The translations under genes and the position numbers were made by a program. The notes below the pieces were generated by a model, which did not search any database, was not told the DNA's origin, and saw nothing but the letters and a program-made list of their open reading frames with translations. Source: Pseudomonadota bacterium (lineage in GTDB: Bacteria > Pseudomonadota > Alphaproteobacteria > Rhizobiales > Beijerinckiaceae). From it: a stretch of DNA of 14,744 bases. Within the stretch, counting starts at the first letter, position 1; each line of letters opens with the position of its first letter. The stretch is taken from the NCBI GenBank assembly GCA_028876585.1, contig JAGWRL010000257.1:1-14744 (forward strand), given 5' to 3'. This document shows positions 7,063-14,744 of the stretch, piece after piece.

Positions 7063-8070
7063 CGGCGCATCCTCGCGCAGCAGGCCCTGTCGTTTCAGAT
7101 CCGACCAGAACTCGCGCGGAATCGGTTGGTTGAACCAATCGAGGTTCTGCTGCAACTGCTGCACATTCCGCGTTCCCGCGACAAAGGAGGCGATCGCGGG
7201 ATGAGCGATGACGAATTGCAGCGCCGCCGCCGGCAGGGGCACGCCATGCGCGGCGCAGACCTGCTCGATCTTCGCCACCTTGTCCATGATCGGCGCGGGC
7301 GCGGGAGCATAATTGTATTTGGCGCCGGGCCTGGCGCCGGTCGCCAAAATCCCCGAATTGAAGCCGCCGCCGACGACGACCGCCGCGCCGCGCTGCTGAC
7401 ACAGCGGCAGGAACGCGTCGAGCGCCTCCTGTTCAAGCAAGGTGTAGCGGCCCGCCAGCAGGAAACAATCGAAGTCGCGCAGTTTCAGCGCTTCATGACA
7501 GACCTGCCATTCGTTGCAACCGACGCCGATCGCCTTCACCACTTTTTCGTCGCGCAATTTCGCCAGCGCCCGCCACGAACCCTCCATCGCCTGACGGAAC
7601 GCCTCGGGCTGCCGCTCGGGGCCATGCGAGAACACATCGGGATCGTGGATGAACGCGATGTCGACGCGCTCCAACCCCAGACGGTGCAGCGATTGCTCGA
7701 ACCCGCGCATGGTCGCATCGTAGGAGAAGTCAAACTCCACCGTAAACGGCGCGCCGTCGACCCACGGCGCGAAGTCGATCGTCGAACGCCGAGCCGGCGT
7801 GAGCGTTCGTCCAACCTTGGTTGAGAGGATATAGTCGTCGCGGTTCTTCCAGCGCAGGCTGTGCCCGGCGCGAAGCTCGGAGAGGCCGTGGCCGTAGAGC
7901 GGCGCGGTGTCGTAATAGCGCACCCCCGCCGCCCACGCGGTCTGGATCATCGCGTCCGATTCCGCGTCCGAGATCGGCTTGAGGAAATTGCCGATCGGCG
8001 CCAGCCCGAGCGAAAACGCGGTCACCTCGACATCGACCCGGCCGAGGCGTTTCTTCTGATCCGGCTGCAT
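7054..8070 (-). CDS. Aldo/keto reductase, L-fucose/D-threo-aldose dehydrogenase-like
   Basis: A 338-residue (alpha/beta)8 NAD(P)-dependent oxidoreductase with the full catalytic tetrad: Asp54 and Tyr59 (YYDTAPLYGHG), Lys85 (LSTKVGR) and His142 (AFIHDPD). The N-terminal SLGLAPIGNFLKPISDAESDAMI and the long insert after Lys85 resemble the clade of L-fucose dehydrogenase, D-threo-aldose 1-dehydrogenase and AKR15-type pyridoxal 4-dehydrogenase, which oxidise a cyclic hemiacetal to a lactone. A GGGAGGA site lies just before the ATG. It follows the other aldo/keto reductase by 33 bases, so they probably share a transcript starting near operator D. The clade suggests it works as an aldose or lactol dehydrogenase rather than a reductase; substrate unknown. 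Confidence 0.92.
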   Translation of the reverse strand: MQPDQKKRLGRVDVEVTAFSLGLAPIGNFLKPISDAESDAMIQTAWAAGVRYYDTAPLYGHGLSELRAGHSLRWKNRDDYILSTKVGRTLTPARRSTIDFAPWVDGAPFTVEFDFSYDATMRGFEQSLHRLGLERVDIAFIHDPDVFSHGPERQPEAFRQAMEGSWRALAKLRDEKVVKAIGVGCNEWQVCHEALKLRDFDCFLLAGRYTLLEQEALDAFLPLCQQRGAAVVVGGGFNSGILATGARPGAKYNYAPAPAPIMDKVAKIEQVCAAHGVPLPAAALQFVIAHPAIASFVAGTRNVQQLQQNLDWFNQPIPREFWSDLKRQGLLREDAPTP

Positions 8071-8103
8071 GCGCGTCCTCCCAGCAATATGCGGATATGT
8101 CGA

Positions 8104-8928
8104 TCAATCCCAAAGCGGCGCCCAGGGAACCTTGTCCTTGCTCACGATGCGAAACCCGATCGCGTTGAGCGCGTCGATCCGCGCCATGTCGACGCTGGAG
8201 AGGACGAAATCCATCACGTCGAAGTTCGACTGGATGTTCTCCCGCTTCGTCGACATAGTGTTGATCGCCACCCCCTTTTGCAGGATCCAACGCAGCGCGA
8301 TCTGGCTCACCGAGCGGCCGTAGTCGCGCGCCAGTTCCGCGAACAGCGGATATTTCAGGATTTCGCCGCGCGCCAGCGAACAGAACGAGACCAGCGGAAT
8401 CGCGGTTTCGTTGGCGGCGCGCAGCAGCTTGTTCTGATCAATCAACGCATGGAACTCGACTTGATTGGCGACCAGCGGCGTCTCGATCGCGCCCGCCGCC
8501 GACCGCATCATCGCTGCGGTGAAATTGCTGACGCCGATCGCGCGCGTCAGGCCGGCCGCGAGCGCGGATTCGAGCCGCCGCGCCGCCGCCGCGACATCGC
8601 CGTCGGGCGGCGGCCAGTGCAGCAGCAACACGTCCACCCGCTCGACCCGCAACGCGTCGAGACTGACGCGGACCGAATCGAGGAACTTGTCGGGCGTCAC
8701 GTTGTCGGGATGCGCCTTCGTCGTCAAACAGATCTCGTCGCGCCGCGCCCCGATCCGCGCCAGCGCCGCGCCGAGATCCTGCTCGTTTTGATACATCTGC
8801 GCGGTGTCGAAGGCGCGATAGCCGATTTCGAGCGCCGCCTCCACCGCCGCTTCCAGCACCGCGCCCTTCAGCGGCCAGGTGCCGAATCCGCGTTGTAACA
8901 CGCTGGAGAAATAGGGCGACTTCGTCAT
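8104..8928 (-). CDS. Aldo/keto reductase, 2,5-diketo-gluconate reductase-like
   Basis: A 274-residue aldo/keto reductase of the smaller AKR5-like type. The tetrad is intact: Asp41 and Tyr46 (FDTAQMYQNE), Lys71 (LTTKAHPD) and His104 (LLLHWPPPDG). RAIGVSNF (about 139-146) and the C-terminal WILQKGVAINTMSTK, where the family usually has a nicotinamide-phosphate-binding IPKS-type motif, are also present. Relatives reduce keto-sugars and small carbonyls with NADPH. The start is placed at the ATG giving MTKSPYFSS; an upstream in-frame ATG at 8973 adds an arginine-rich 15-residue tail and falls inside operator D, so it is unlikely. It is the first gene of a two-gene leftward operon with a quite different aldo/keto reductase, diverging from the ABC transporter genes. 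Confidence 0.92.
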   Translation of the reverse strand: MTKSPYFSSVLQRGFGTWPLKGAVLEAAVEAALEIGYRAFDTAQMYQNEQDLGAALARIGARRDEICLTTKAHPDNVTPDKFLDSVRVSLDALRVERVDVLLLHWPPPDGDVAAAARRLESALAAGLTRAIGVSNFTAAMMRSAAGAIETPLVANQVEFHALIDQNKLLRAANETAIPLVSFCSLARGEILKYPLFAELARDYGRSVSQIALRWILQKGVAINTMSTKRENIQSNFDVMDFVLSSVDMARIDALNAIGFRIVSKDKVPWAPLWD

Positions 8929-8965
8929 GCCGTCTCGCCTTTCGCGCCGTCCGCGGCGCCGCCGT

Positions 8966-8983
8966 GAACGCACCGGTTAGTTA
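8966..8983 (-). promoter_or_regulatory. Operator D, half-conserved copy before the aldo/keto reductases
   Basis: On the minus strand TAACTAACCGGTGCGTTC matches operator C at 13 of 18 positions; the left arm TAACTAAC is perfect and the right arm is poor. It lies 38 bases before the aldo/keto reductase start and its centre is 78 bases from operator C. It may be a weak site helped by C, or a decayed copy. No convincing promoter hexamers were seen for this operon. Confidence 0.5.
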
Positions 8984-9012
8984 CAACGACGCGCCGCGGC
9001 TGGCAACGAACC

Positions 9013-9041
9013 TTGACAGCCATGGGGCGCGCCCGTATTAG
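9013..9041 (+). promoter_or_regulatory. Candidate sigma70-type promoter of the ABC transporter operon
   Basis: A consensus TTGACA (9013-9018) is followed after exactly 17 bases by TATTAG (9036-9041), four of six to the -10. TAGAAT (9039-9044) is a better hexamer at a poorer distance. Operator C begins immediately downstream and covers the expected transcription start, the usual place for a repressor site. Confidence 0.6.
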
Positions 9042-9043
9042 AA

Positions 9044-9061
9044 TAACTAACTGGTTACTTA
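9044..9061 (+). promoter_or_regulatory. Operator C, TetR-type palindrome before the ABC transporter operon
   Basis: TAACTAACTGGTTACTTA has 8-base arms with one mismatch around TG and shares 16 of 18 bases with operator B. It lies directly after the predicted promoter and 27 bases before the binding-protein start. Binding by the local TetR protein is inferred from the shared sequence. Confidence 0.76.
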
Positions 9062-9088
9062 AAACCAGCCCCGATGGGAGTGACCGAA

Positions 9089-10177
9089 ATGCCTGTGGAC
9101 GATTTTGTGCAAGCAAAGACCAGCCGTCGCGCGCTCCTCAAGGGCGCTGGCGGCGCCCTCGCGCTGGGCTCGCTCGGGTTTTCCTTCCCGCGCCCCGCGA
9201 TCGCCAAGGAGACGACCTGGACCTTCGCCAATTCGATGCGCTCGCTGGCCAATCCCTATCACGCCACTTTCGCCAAGGGCGGCGAGGATTTCGCCAAATC
9301 GATCGACGCCAAATTCGAGACGCTGGTCACTGACGGCAATTCGGAAAAAGGCATCGCCGACATCAAGGCGCTGCTGCAACGCACCGGCGGCAAGCTCATT
9401 CTCAACGTCGACCCCAACGATTCGCCGGACGCGCGCGTCATCGTCGAAGAGTGCAAGAAAGCCGGCGCCTATGTGGTGACGCAGTGGAACAAGCCGGCCG
9501 ACCTGCATCCCTGGGATTTCAATCCCAATTATGTCGCGCACATGTCGTTTGACGGCGTGCCGACCGCCAAGACGATCGCGCAGGAATTGTTCGCGGCGTT
9601 CGGCGGCGAAGGCGGCGTCGTCGCCTTGGGCGGCATTCTGTCCAACGTGCCGGCGATCGAGCGCAAGCTCGGCCTCGATATGGCGATCAAGGAGACCAAC
9701 GGCAAAGTGAAGTTGCTCGACTTCCAACCCGCTGATTGGAACGAGCAGAAGGCTTTCGACATCACGCAGGCCTGGATCACGCGCTTCGGCAAGGAGATCA
9801 AGGGCGTGTTCGCCGCCAACGACGGCATGGGCATGGGCGCGCTGGAGGCGCTGCGTCAGAACGGCCTCGCCGGCAAGGTTCCAGTGGTCGGAATCGACGG
9901 CATCGCCGAGGCGGTCAAGGCGATCGAAGCGGGCGAATTCGCGGGCACGGTCGCTTGGGATCCGTTGTGGACCGGCGGCATGGGCCTGGCGATTCCCTAC
10001 GCGGTCGCGACCGGCAAGGTCGACATCGCCAAGGAGCCCAAGAGCCACCGCGAGTTCTACGGCACCGGCATCATCGTGACGAAGAAGAATGTCGAGGAGT
10101 TCAAGAAGGGCGGCGCCAAGCTCGACTTCAACGATCTCTGGGGCAAGGTGACCGGCCAAATCCAATATCGCGGCTAG
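9089..10177 (+). CDS. Sugar ABC transporter periplasmic binding protein, ribose (CUT2) type, Tat-like signal
   Basis: A 362-residue periplasmic-binding protein of the PBP1/ribose-binding fold that should capture the substrate for the permeases downstream. The ATG at 9089 (MPVDDFV) is chosen because GGGAG lies 9 bases before it; the ATG at 9074 has no ribosome site. The N-terminus carries SRRALLKG (12-19), a hydrophobic stretch and PAIA before Lys40, a twin-arginine-like signal with probable cleavage after Ala39. Mature-domain landmarks are WTFANSMRSLANPYH, GKLILNVDPNDSPDA, GVFAANDGMGMGALEAL, VVGIDGIAEAVKAIEAGEFAGTVAWDP and a conserved C-terminal YGTGIIVT. It is the first gene of the transporter operon, followed by a strong stem-loop. 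The ligand could be a sugar, polyol or related small polar molecule; none can be named. Confidence 0.92.
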   Translation: MPVDDFVQAKTSRRALLKGAGGALALGSLGFSFPRPAIAKETTWTFANSMRSLANPYHATFAKGGEDFAKSIDAKFETLVTDGNSEKGIADIKALLQRTGGKLILNVDPNDSPDARVIVEECKKAGAYVVTQWNKPADLHPWDFNPNYVAHMSFDGVPTAKTIAQELFAAFGGEGGVVALGGILSNVPAIERKLGLDMAIKETNGKVKLLDFQPADWNEQKAFDITQAWITRFGKEIKGVFAANDGMGMGALEALRQNGLAGKVPVVGIDGIAEAVKAIEAGEFAGTVAWDPLWTGGMGLAIPYAVATGKVDIAKEPKSHREFYGTGIIVTKKNVEEFKKGGAKLDFNDLWGKVTGQIQYRG

Positions 10178-10186
10178 CCGCGTCAT

Positions 10187-10211
10187 TCGGCCCGGCGCGG
10201 CGCCGGGCCGA
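10187..10211 (+). other. Strong intercistronic stem-loop after the binding-protein gene
   Basis: TCGGCCCGGCG and CGCCGGGCCGA are perfect 11-base arms with a three-base CGG loop, followed by ATTCTCGTTTTCG. It lies 9 bases after the stop of the binding-protein gene. Such hairpins in ABC operons often protect the upstream message or partly stop transcription, so that binding protein exceeds permease. The T-rich tail is imperfect, so partial termination is the likely reading. Confidence 0.65.
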
Positions 10212-10249
10212 TTCTCGTTTTCGCGCAGAATTGCGAGCGAAACCACGAA

Positions 10250-11223
10250 ATGCGGGCGAAAACGGCTCTATCCCTCCCCAAAGTCGGGCGCTGGCGCGAA
10301 TGGACGCCGCTGGCGGTGCTAATCGTGCTGTGCCTGGGGATCAGCGGATTCAACGCCAATTTTCTCAGCGTCGGCAATTTCCTCAGATTGCTGAACTCCG
10401 CCGCGATCCCGCTCGTGCTCAGCATGGGGGCCACGTTCATCATCCTGATGGGCAGCATCGACCTTTCGATTGAAGGCGTGGTGGCGTTGACGGCGGTGTG
10501 CGTCAGTTTGTTGGTCAGCAACAATATCTCGTCGATGGCGATCGGCTTATGGGCCGTGCCGATCGCGATCCTGGTTGGCGGCGCGATGGGATTCATCAAC
10601 GGCTGGCTGCACGTGCGGGTGAAGATACCCTCGTTCATGACGACGCTCGGCGTCGGTTTCGCCGGCGTCGGCGTCGCCACCGCGACGCTCGGCGGTTTTA
10701 CGGCGCGCGTGTCAGATTCCAACTTTCGCTATCTCTCGCTCGGGCGCGTGTTCGATGTCCCGATGGCCGTTTGGATCGCGGCCGCCGCCGTGGCCGTCGC
10801 GCTGCTGTTTCAGGAGCGCACCCGCACCGGCCGATGGATCTACGCGATCGGGGCGGATGAGGTCACCGCGCGCAACGCCGGCATTCCCATCGAGCGCACG
10901 CGCATCCTTGTTTTCACCGCCGCCGGCTTGTTCTACGGTCTGGCCGGCGTCCTCTCGGCGGCGCAATTCGGACAGGGCCACGCGCTGATCGGCCAGGGCC
11001 GGTTGTTCATGGCGGTGACCGCCGTCGTGGTTGGCGGCACCTCATTGTCGGGCGGCGTCGGATCGGTTCTCAACTCGGTGATCGGCGTTCTGATCGTGGT
11101 CACGCTCGCCAACGGCATGGTGCTGATGGGGGTGGAGCCCTATGTGCAGCAGGGCGTTCAGGGCCTCCTGATCATCGCCGCCGTCGCGCTGTCGTTGGAT
11201 CGTTCACGGCTCGATGTGGTCAA

Positions 11224-11227
<4 letters not shown>
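10250..11227 (+). CDS. Sugar ABC transporter permease 1, ribose (CUT2) type
   Basis: A 325-residue, very hydrophobic inner-membrane protein of the RbsC family with about nine or ten membrane segments, the first at roughly 18-34. The family motif near the third segment appears as LMGSIDLSIEG. The cytoplasmic coupling region appears as AIGADEVTARNAGIPIERTRILVFTAAG, and the C-terminal half has VVVGGTSLSGGVGSVLNSVIGVLIV. The ribosome site is weak, which with the stem-loop upstream suggests lower expression than the binding protein. The stop overlaps the ATPase start (ATGA), so they are coupled. A second, unlike permease lies downstream, and the two probably form a heterodimeric channel. Confidence 0.93.
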
Positions 11228-12747
<1,520 letters not shown>

Positions 12748-12751
12748 TCGC

Positions 12752-13699
12752 ATGACCATTGACCTGGCCAAGTTGAGAACCGCCCTGCCCGCCCTGGTGC
12801 TGGTTGGATTGGTCGCGCTGATCGGCGCCTGGGATCATTCGTTCTTCGCGCTCAACAACATCCTGACCATCGGCGGCGACACGATGACGCTGTTCCTGAT
12901 GGCGTCCGGCGTCACGCTGGTCATCATCACCGGCGGCATTGATCTGTCGATCCAGGCCGTCGCGTCGATGTCGAGCTGCATCCTCGCGGCCTTCCTGCCG
13001 CGCTGGGGCTATCTGACCTTGCCGGCGGCCCTTCTCGGCGGCCTCATCGCCGGCTGGAGCGGCGGCATGGCGACCACGCGCTTGCGCATCCCCTCGTTCA
13101 TCGCCACGCTGGCGGTCAGCGGCATCGTCACGTCGGCGGGCTACTGGTTCTCGGGCACGCGCTCCATCAACATTTCCGGCGAGGTCAGCCAGCGTTATCT
13201 GTTCTGGACCGTCGGGGATTTTCTCGGCGTGCCGCGCGAGATCTGGGTCGGGCTGGTCTGCCTCGCCGCGCTGACGGCGTTGTTGGATTTCACCGCGTTC
13301 GGCCGCATCGTGCGGGCGATCGGCTCGCAGGAGCGCGCCGCGATCGCCGCCGGGCTGGACGTCGATCGGGTGAAGGTGATGGCGTTCACCCTGTCGGGCG
13401 TGATGGCGGCGCTGGCGGGCATCGTGATGGCGGCGCGCCTCGGCTCGGGATCGCCGACGCTCGCCAATGAATTCCTGTTGCCGGCGATCGCCAGCATCAT
13501 CGTGGGCGGCACGGCGATCACCGGCGGCGTCGGCTCGGTCTGGCGCACGTTTCTGGGCGCGCTCATCGTCGAGGTGGTGCGCATCGGCATGACCTTCGTC
13601 GGCGTCAGCGTCTTCACCCAGCAGATCGTGTTCGGCTTCATCCTCGTCGGCGCGGTGGCGGTCACGATGGACCGCGAGAAAGTGTCGGTGATCAAATGA
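12752..13699 (+). CDS. Sugar ABC transporter permease 2, ribose (CUT2) type
   Basis: A 315-residue RbsC-family inner-membrane protein with about nine membrane segments. The same motifs as in permease 1 recur with different sequence: IITGGIDLSIQAV (58-70), AIGSQERAAIAAGLDVDRVKVMAFTLSG as the ATPase-coupling region, and IIVGGTAITGGVGSVWRTFLGALIV near the C-terminus. It starts four bases after the ATPase stop with little ribosome site, so its translation is probably coupled. Overall similarity to permease 1 appears limited outside the motifs, which suggests an old paralogue pair rather than a recent duplication. It probably pairs with permease 1 to form the channel. Confidence 0.93.
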   Translation: MTIDLAKLRTALPALVLVGLVALIGAWDHSFFALNNILTIGGDTMTLFLMASGVTLVIITGGIDLSIQAVASMSSCILAAFLPRWGYLTLPAALLGGLIAGWSGGMATTRLRIPSFIATLAVSGIVTSAGYWFSGTRSINISGEVSQRYLFWTVGDFLGVPREIWVGLVCLAALTALLDFTAFGRIVRAIGSQERAAIAAGLDVDRVKVMAFTLSGVMAALAGIVMAARLGSGSPTLANEFLLPAIASIIVGGTAITGGVGSVWRTFLGALIVEVVRIGMTFVGVSVFTQQIVFGFILVGAVAVTMDREKVSVIK

Positions 13700-13735
13700 T
13701 CGCGGCGCGGCCGGCTTTGCAGCGGGGGCCTGTCC

Positions 13736-14194
13736 TTGGCTGATTTCCACGTCGCGGTCGGCGAGGTCTCCACCTTCTCCAAGACGGTCGGCGAATCCGA
13801 CGTCTATCTGTTCGCCGGCATCACCGGGGATCTCTCGCCCAACCACGTGAACGAACACGAAATGGCGCAAACCGTTTATGGCGGGCGCATCGCGCATGGC
13901 GCGTTGTTGGTGGGTTACATGTCCGCCTGTTCAACCATGGCGACCGCGAAAGCGCGCGGCGGCGGCGAAACTCCGGTGTCGCTTGGTTACGACAATATTC
14001 GTTTCCTGCGCGGCGTGCGGATCGGCGACACGGTGACGGTGCATTATCGCATCGAACATGTCGATGCGCTCAAGCGACGCTCGGTCGCCAAGGTGGAGAT
14101 GTTTAACCAGCACGGCGCCCTCGTCGCCGTCGCGAGCCATATTCTGAAATGGGTGGCCGACGCGGCGCCGGGCCGGGCCGCGACGGGAGCGTAA
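13736..14194 (+). CDS. MaoC-like (R)-specific enoyl-CoA hydratase, TTG start
   Basis: A 152-residue single hot-dog domain protein, the size of PhaJ-type hydratases that add water to 2-enoyl-CoA to give (R)-3-hydroxyacyl-CoA. The hydratase motif FAGITGDLSPNHVNEHEM places the catalytic pair at Asp32 and His37, next to the known Asp31/His36 of Aeromonas PhaJ, followed by GGRIAHGALLVG (49-60). No ATG is available before residue 43, so the TTG at 13736, preceded by a GGGGG run, is the start. It follows permease 2 by 36 bases and is probably the last gene of the transporter operon. It would accept the product of the acyl-CoA dehydrogenase encoded on the far side of the regulator; R-stereochemistry would suit the FabG-like SDR (inference). 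Confidence 0.9.
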   Translation: MADFHVAVGEVSTFSKTVGESDVYLFAGITGDLSPNHVNEHEMAQTVYGGRIAHGALLVGYMSACSTMATAKARGGGETPVSLGYDNIRFLRGVRIGDTVTVHYRIEHVDALKRRSVAKVEMFNQHGALVAVASHILKWVADAAPGRAATGA

Positions 14195-14206
14195 CGCGCG
14201 GCCCGC

Positions 14207-14744
14207 TCAGACCCGCGTCAGCCGCTTCCACACCAGTTGCGCCGCCGCGAGATCTTCAATCGACGCGCCGACGGATTTGAACAGCGTGATCTCATCGTCG
14301 CTCGCGCGCCCCGGCGCGCCGCGCGCCAGCGCCGCGAGGTCGGCGACGACGGCCGATTTCGCCAGCGCGCCGTCGCGGATCGCCTGCGCGACGTCGCCGC
14401 CCTCGCTCAACGCGGCGGGCGTGTCGACGAACACCCGCGCCCGTTGCAGCGCCAGATCGTCGGCCTCGCGCATCGACATGTTGAAGGCGCCGACGAGATC
14501 GACATGCTGGCCGGGCTTGAGCCAGCCGCCGCGGATCAGCGGCGCGGTCGAAAGCGTCGCGGCGCTGACGATGTCGGCCGTGGCGATCGCGCTCTGGAGA
14601 TCCGCCTCCGCGCGGGCGACAAAACCTTCGCGCGCCAGTTGCGCGCTCAGACGCTGCGCGCCCTCGGGCCGGTGGTTCCACACGACGATGTCGCGGATCG
14701 GCCGGACGCTGGCGTGCGCGCGCGCCAGAAACGGCGCCAGCGCG
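14207..14744 (-). CDS. Ornithine cyclodeaminase/mu-crystallin-like protein, 5' end missing
   Basis: The frame is open from the right edge to its stop, giving the last 178 residues; full-length members have about 310-330. It reads ALAPFLARAHASVRPIRDIVVWNHRPEGAQRL at the edge, then ADIVSAATLSTAPLIRGGWLKPGQHVDLVGAFNMSMREADD and RVFVDTPAALSEGGDV, which match the NAD(P)-binding domain of the ornithine cyclodeaminase/ketimine reductase family. Members deaminate ornithine, reduce cyclic imines or act as amino-acid dehydrogenases. It converges on the MaoC gene with 12 bases between the stops, so it belongs to a separate leftward unit whose promoter is outside. Whether it shares the pathway is unknown; the amine chemistry has no obvious partner here. 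Confidence 0.88.
   Translation of the reverse strand, partial: ALAPFLARAHASVRPIRDIVVWNHRPEGAQRLSAQLAREGFVARAEADLQSAIATADIVSAATLSTAPLIRGGWLKPGQHVDLVGAFNMSMREADDLALQRARVFVDTPAALSEGGDVAQAIRDGALAKSAVVADLAALARGAPGRASDDEITLFKSVGASIEDLAAAQLVWKRLTRV

Noticed and set aside
5340..7070. 576-codon open frame on the minus strand across the GMC oxidoreductase
   Set aside because: The opposite strand encodes an intact GMC enzyme with all catalytic residues; the antisense product shows no recognisable domain and has low-complexity composition.
8929..8973. Upstream start for the smaller aldo/keto reductase at 8973
   Set aside because: It would add an arginine-rich tail not seen in the family and would place the start codon inside operator D.
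9025..9034. GGGCGCGCCC palindrome within the transporter promoter spacer
   Set aside because: It is short, purely GC and not repeated at the other promoters, so it is likely to be chance.
9074..9088. Upstream start for the binding protein at 9074
   Set aside because: It has no ribosome site, whereas GGGAG between the two ATGs fits the start at 9089.
9059..10246. 395-codon minus-strand frame across the binding-protein gene
   Set aside because: It is a codon-position shadow of the binding-protein gene, with no ribosome site or family motif.

Overview
The window is GC-rich, densely packed bacterial DNA. Gene families, codon use and the mostly non-E. coli-like promoters fit an alphaproteobacterium, probably Hyphomicrobiales; the genus cannot be told from sequence alone. 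It holds twelve protein genes (two cut by the window edges) that look like one catabolic locus built around a TetR-family regulator. No tRNA, rRNA, CRISPR array, transposon or stretch of more than 300 bases without a gene was seen. The intergenic regions are short and contain the regulatory sites described here.

Layout, left to right: (1) a leftward operon, acyl-CoA dehydrogenase > short-chain dehydrogenase (4-nt overlap) > DUF993-type aldolase-like TIM barrel (cut by the left edge); (2) a rightward propionate/acetate CoA-transferase; (3) a leftward TetR regulator whose 3' end overlaps the CoA-transferase; (4) a rightward GMC flavoprotein oxidoreductase; (5) a leftward pair of unlike aldo/keto reductases; (6) a rightward operon for a ribose-type (CUT2) ABC importer with a binding protein carrying a twin-arginine-like signal, two different permeases and a duplicated ATPase, ending in a MaoC-type enoyl-CoA hydratase; (7) a leftward ornithine cyclodeaminase/mu-crystallin-like gene, cut by the right edge.

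The clearest non-coding signal is an AT-rich 18-bp palindromic element (ideal form TAACTAACTGGTTAGTTA) found in all three divergent intergenic regions: 2980-2997, 5322-5339 and, as a pair, 8966-8983 and 9044-9061. Two copies sit in or beside recognisable sigma70-type promoters, and one lies between the regulator and its divergent neighbour. The simplest reading is that the TetR protein represses itself and five other transcription units through these sites and is relieved by a pathway intermediate.

Inferred function: the ABC importer brings in a small polar, perhaps sugar- or polyol-like, molecule. The GMC enzyme and the aldo/keto reductases change its alcohol/carbonyl state, the CoA-transferase activates a resulting carboxylate, and the acyl-CoA dehydrogenase, MaoC hydratase and FabG-like SDR carry out beta-oxidation-like steps. 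The DUF993 protein could perform a C-C cleavage. No thiolase, aldehyde dehydrogenase or sugar kinase is visible. The combination of a CUT2 sugar-type importer with CoA-dependent chemistry under one operator set is the most unusual feature; its substrate cannot be named from sequence.
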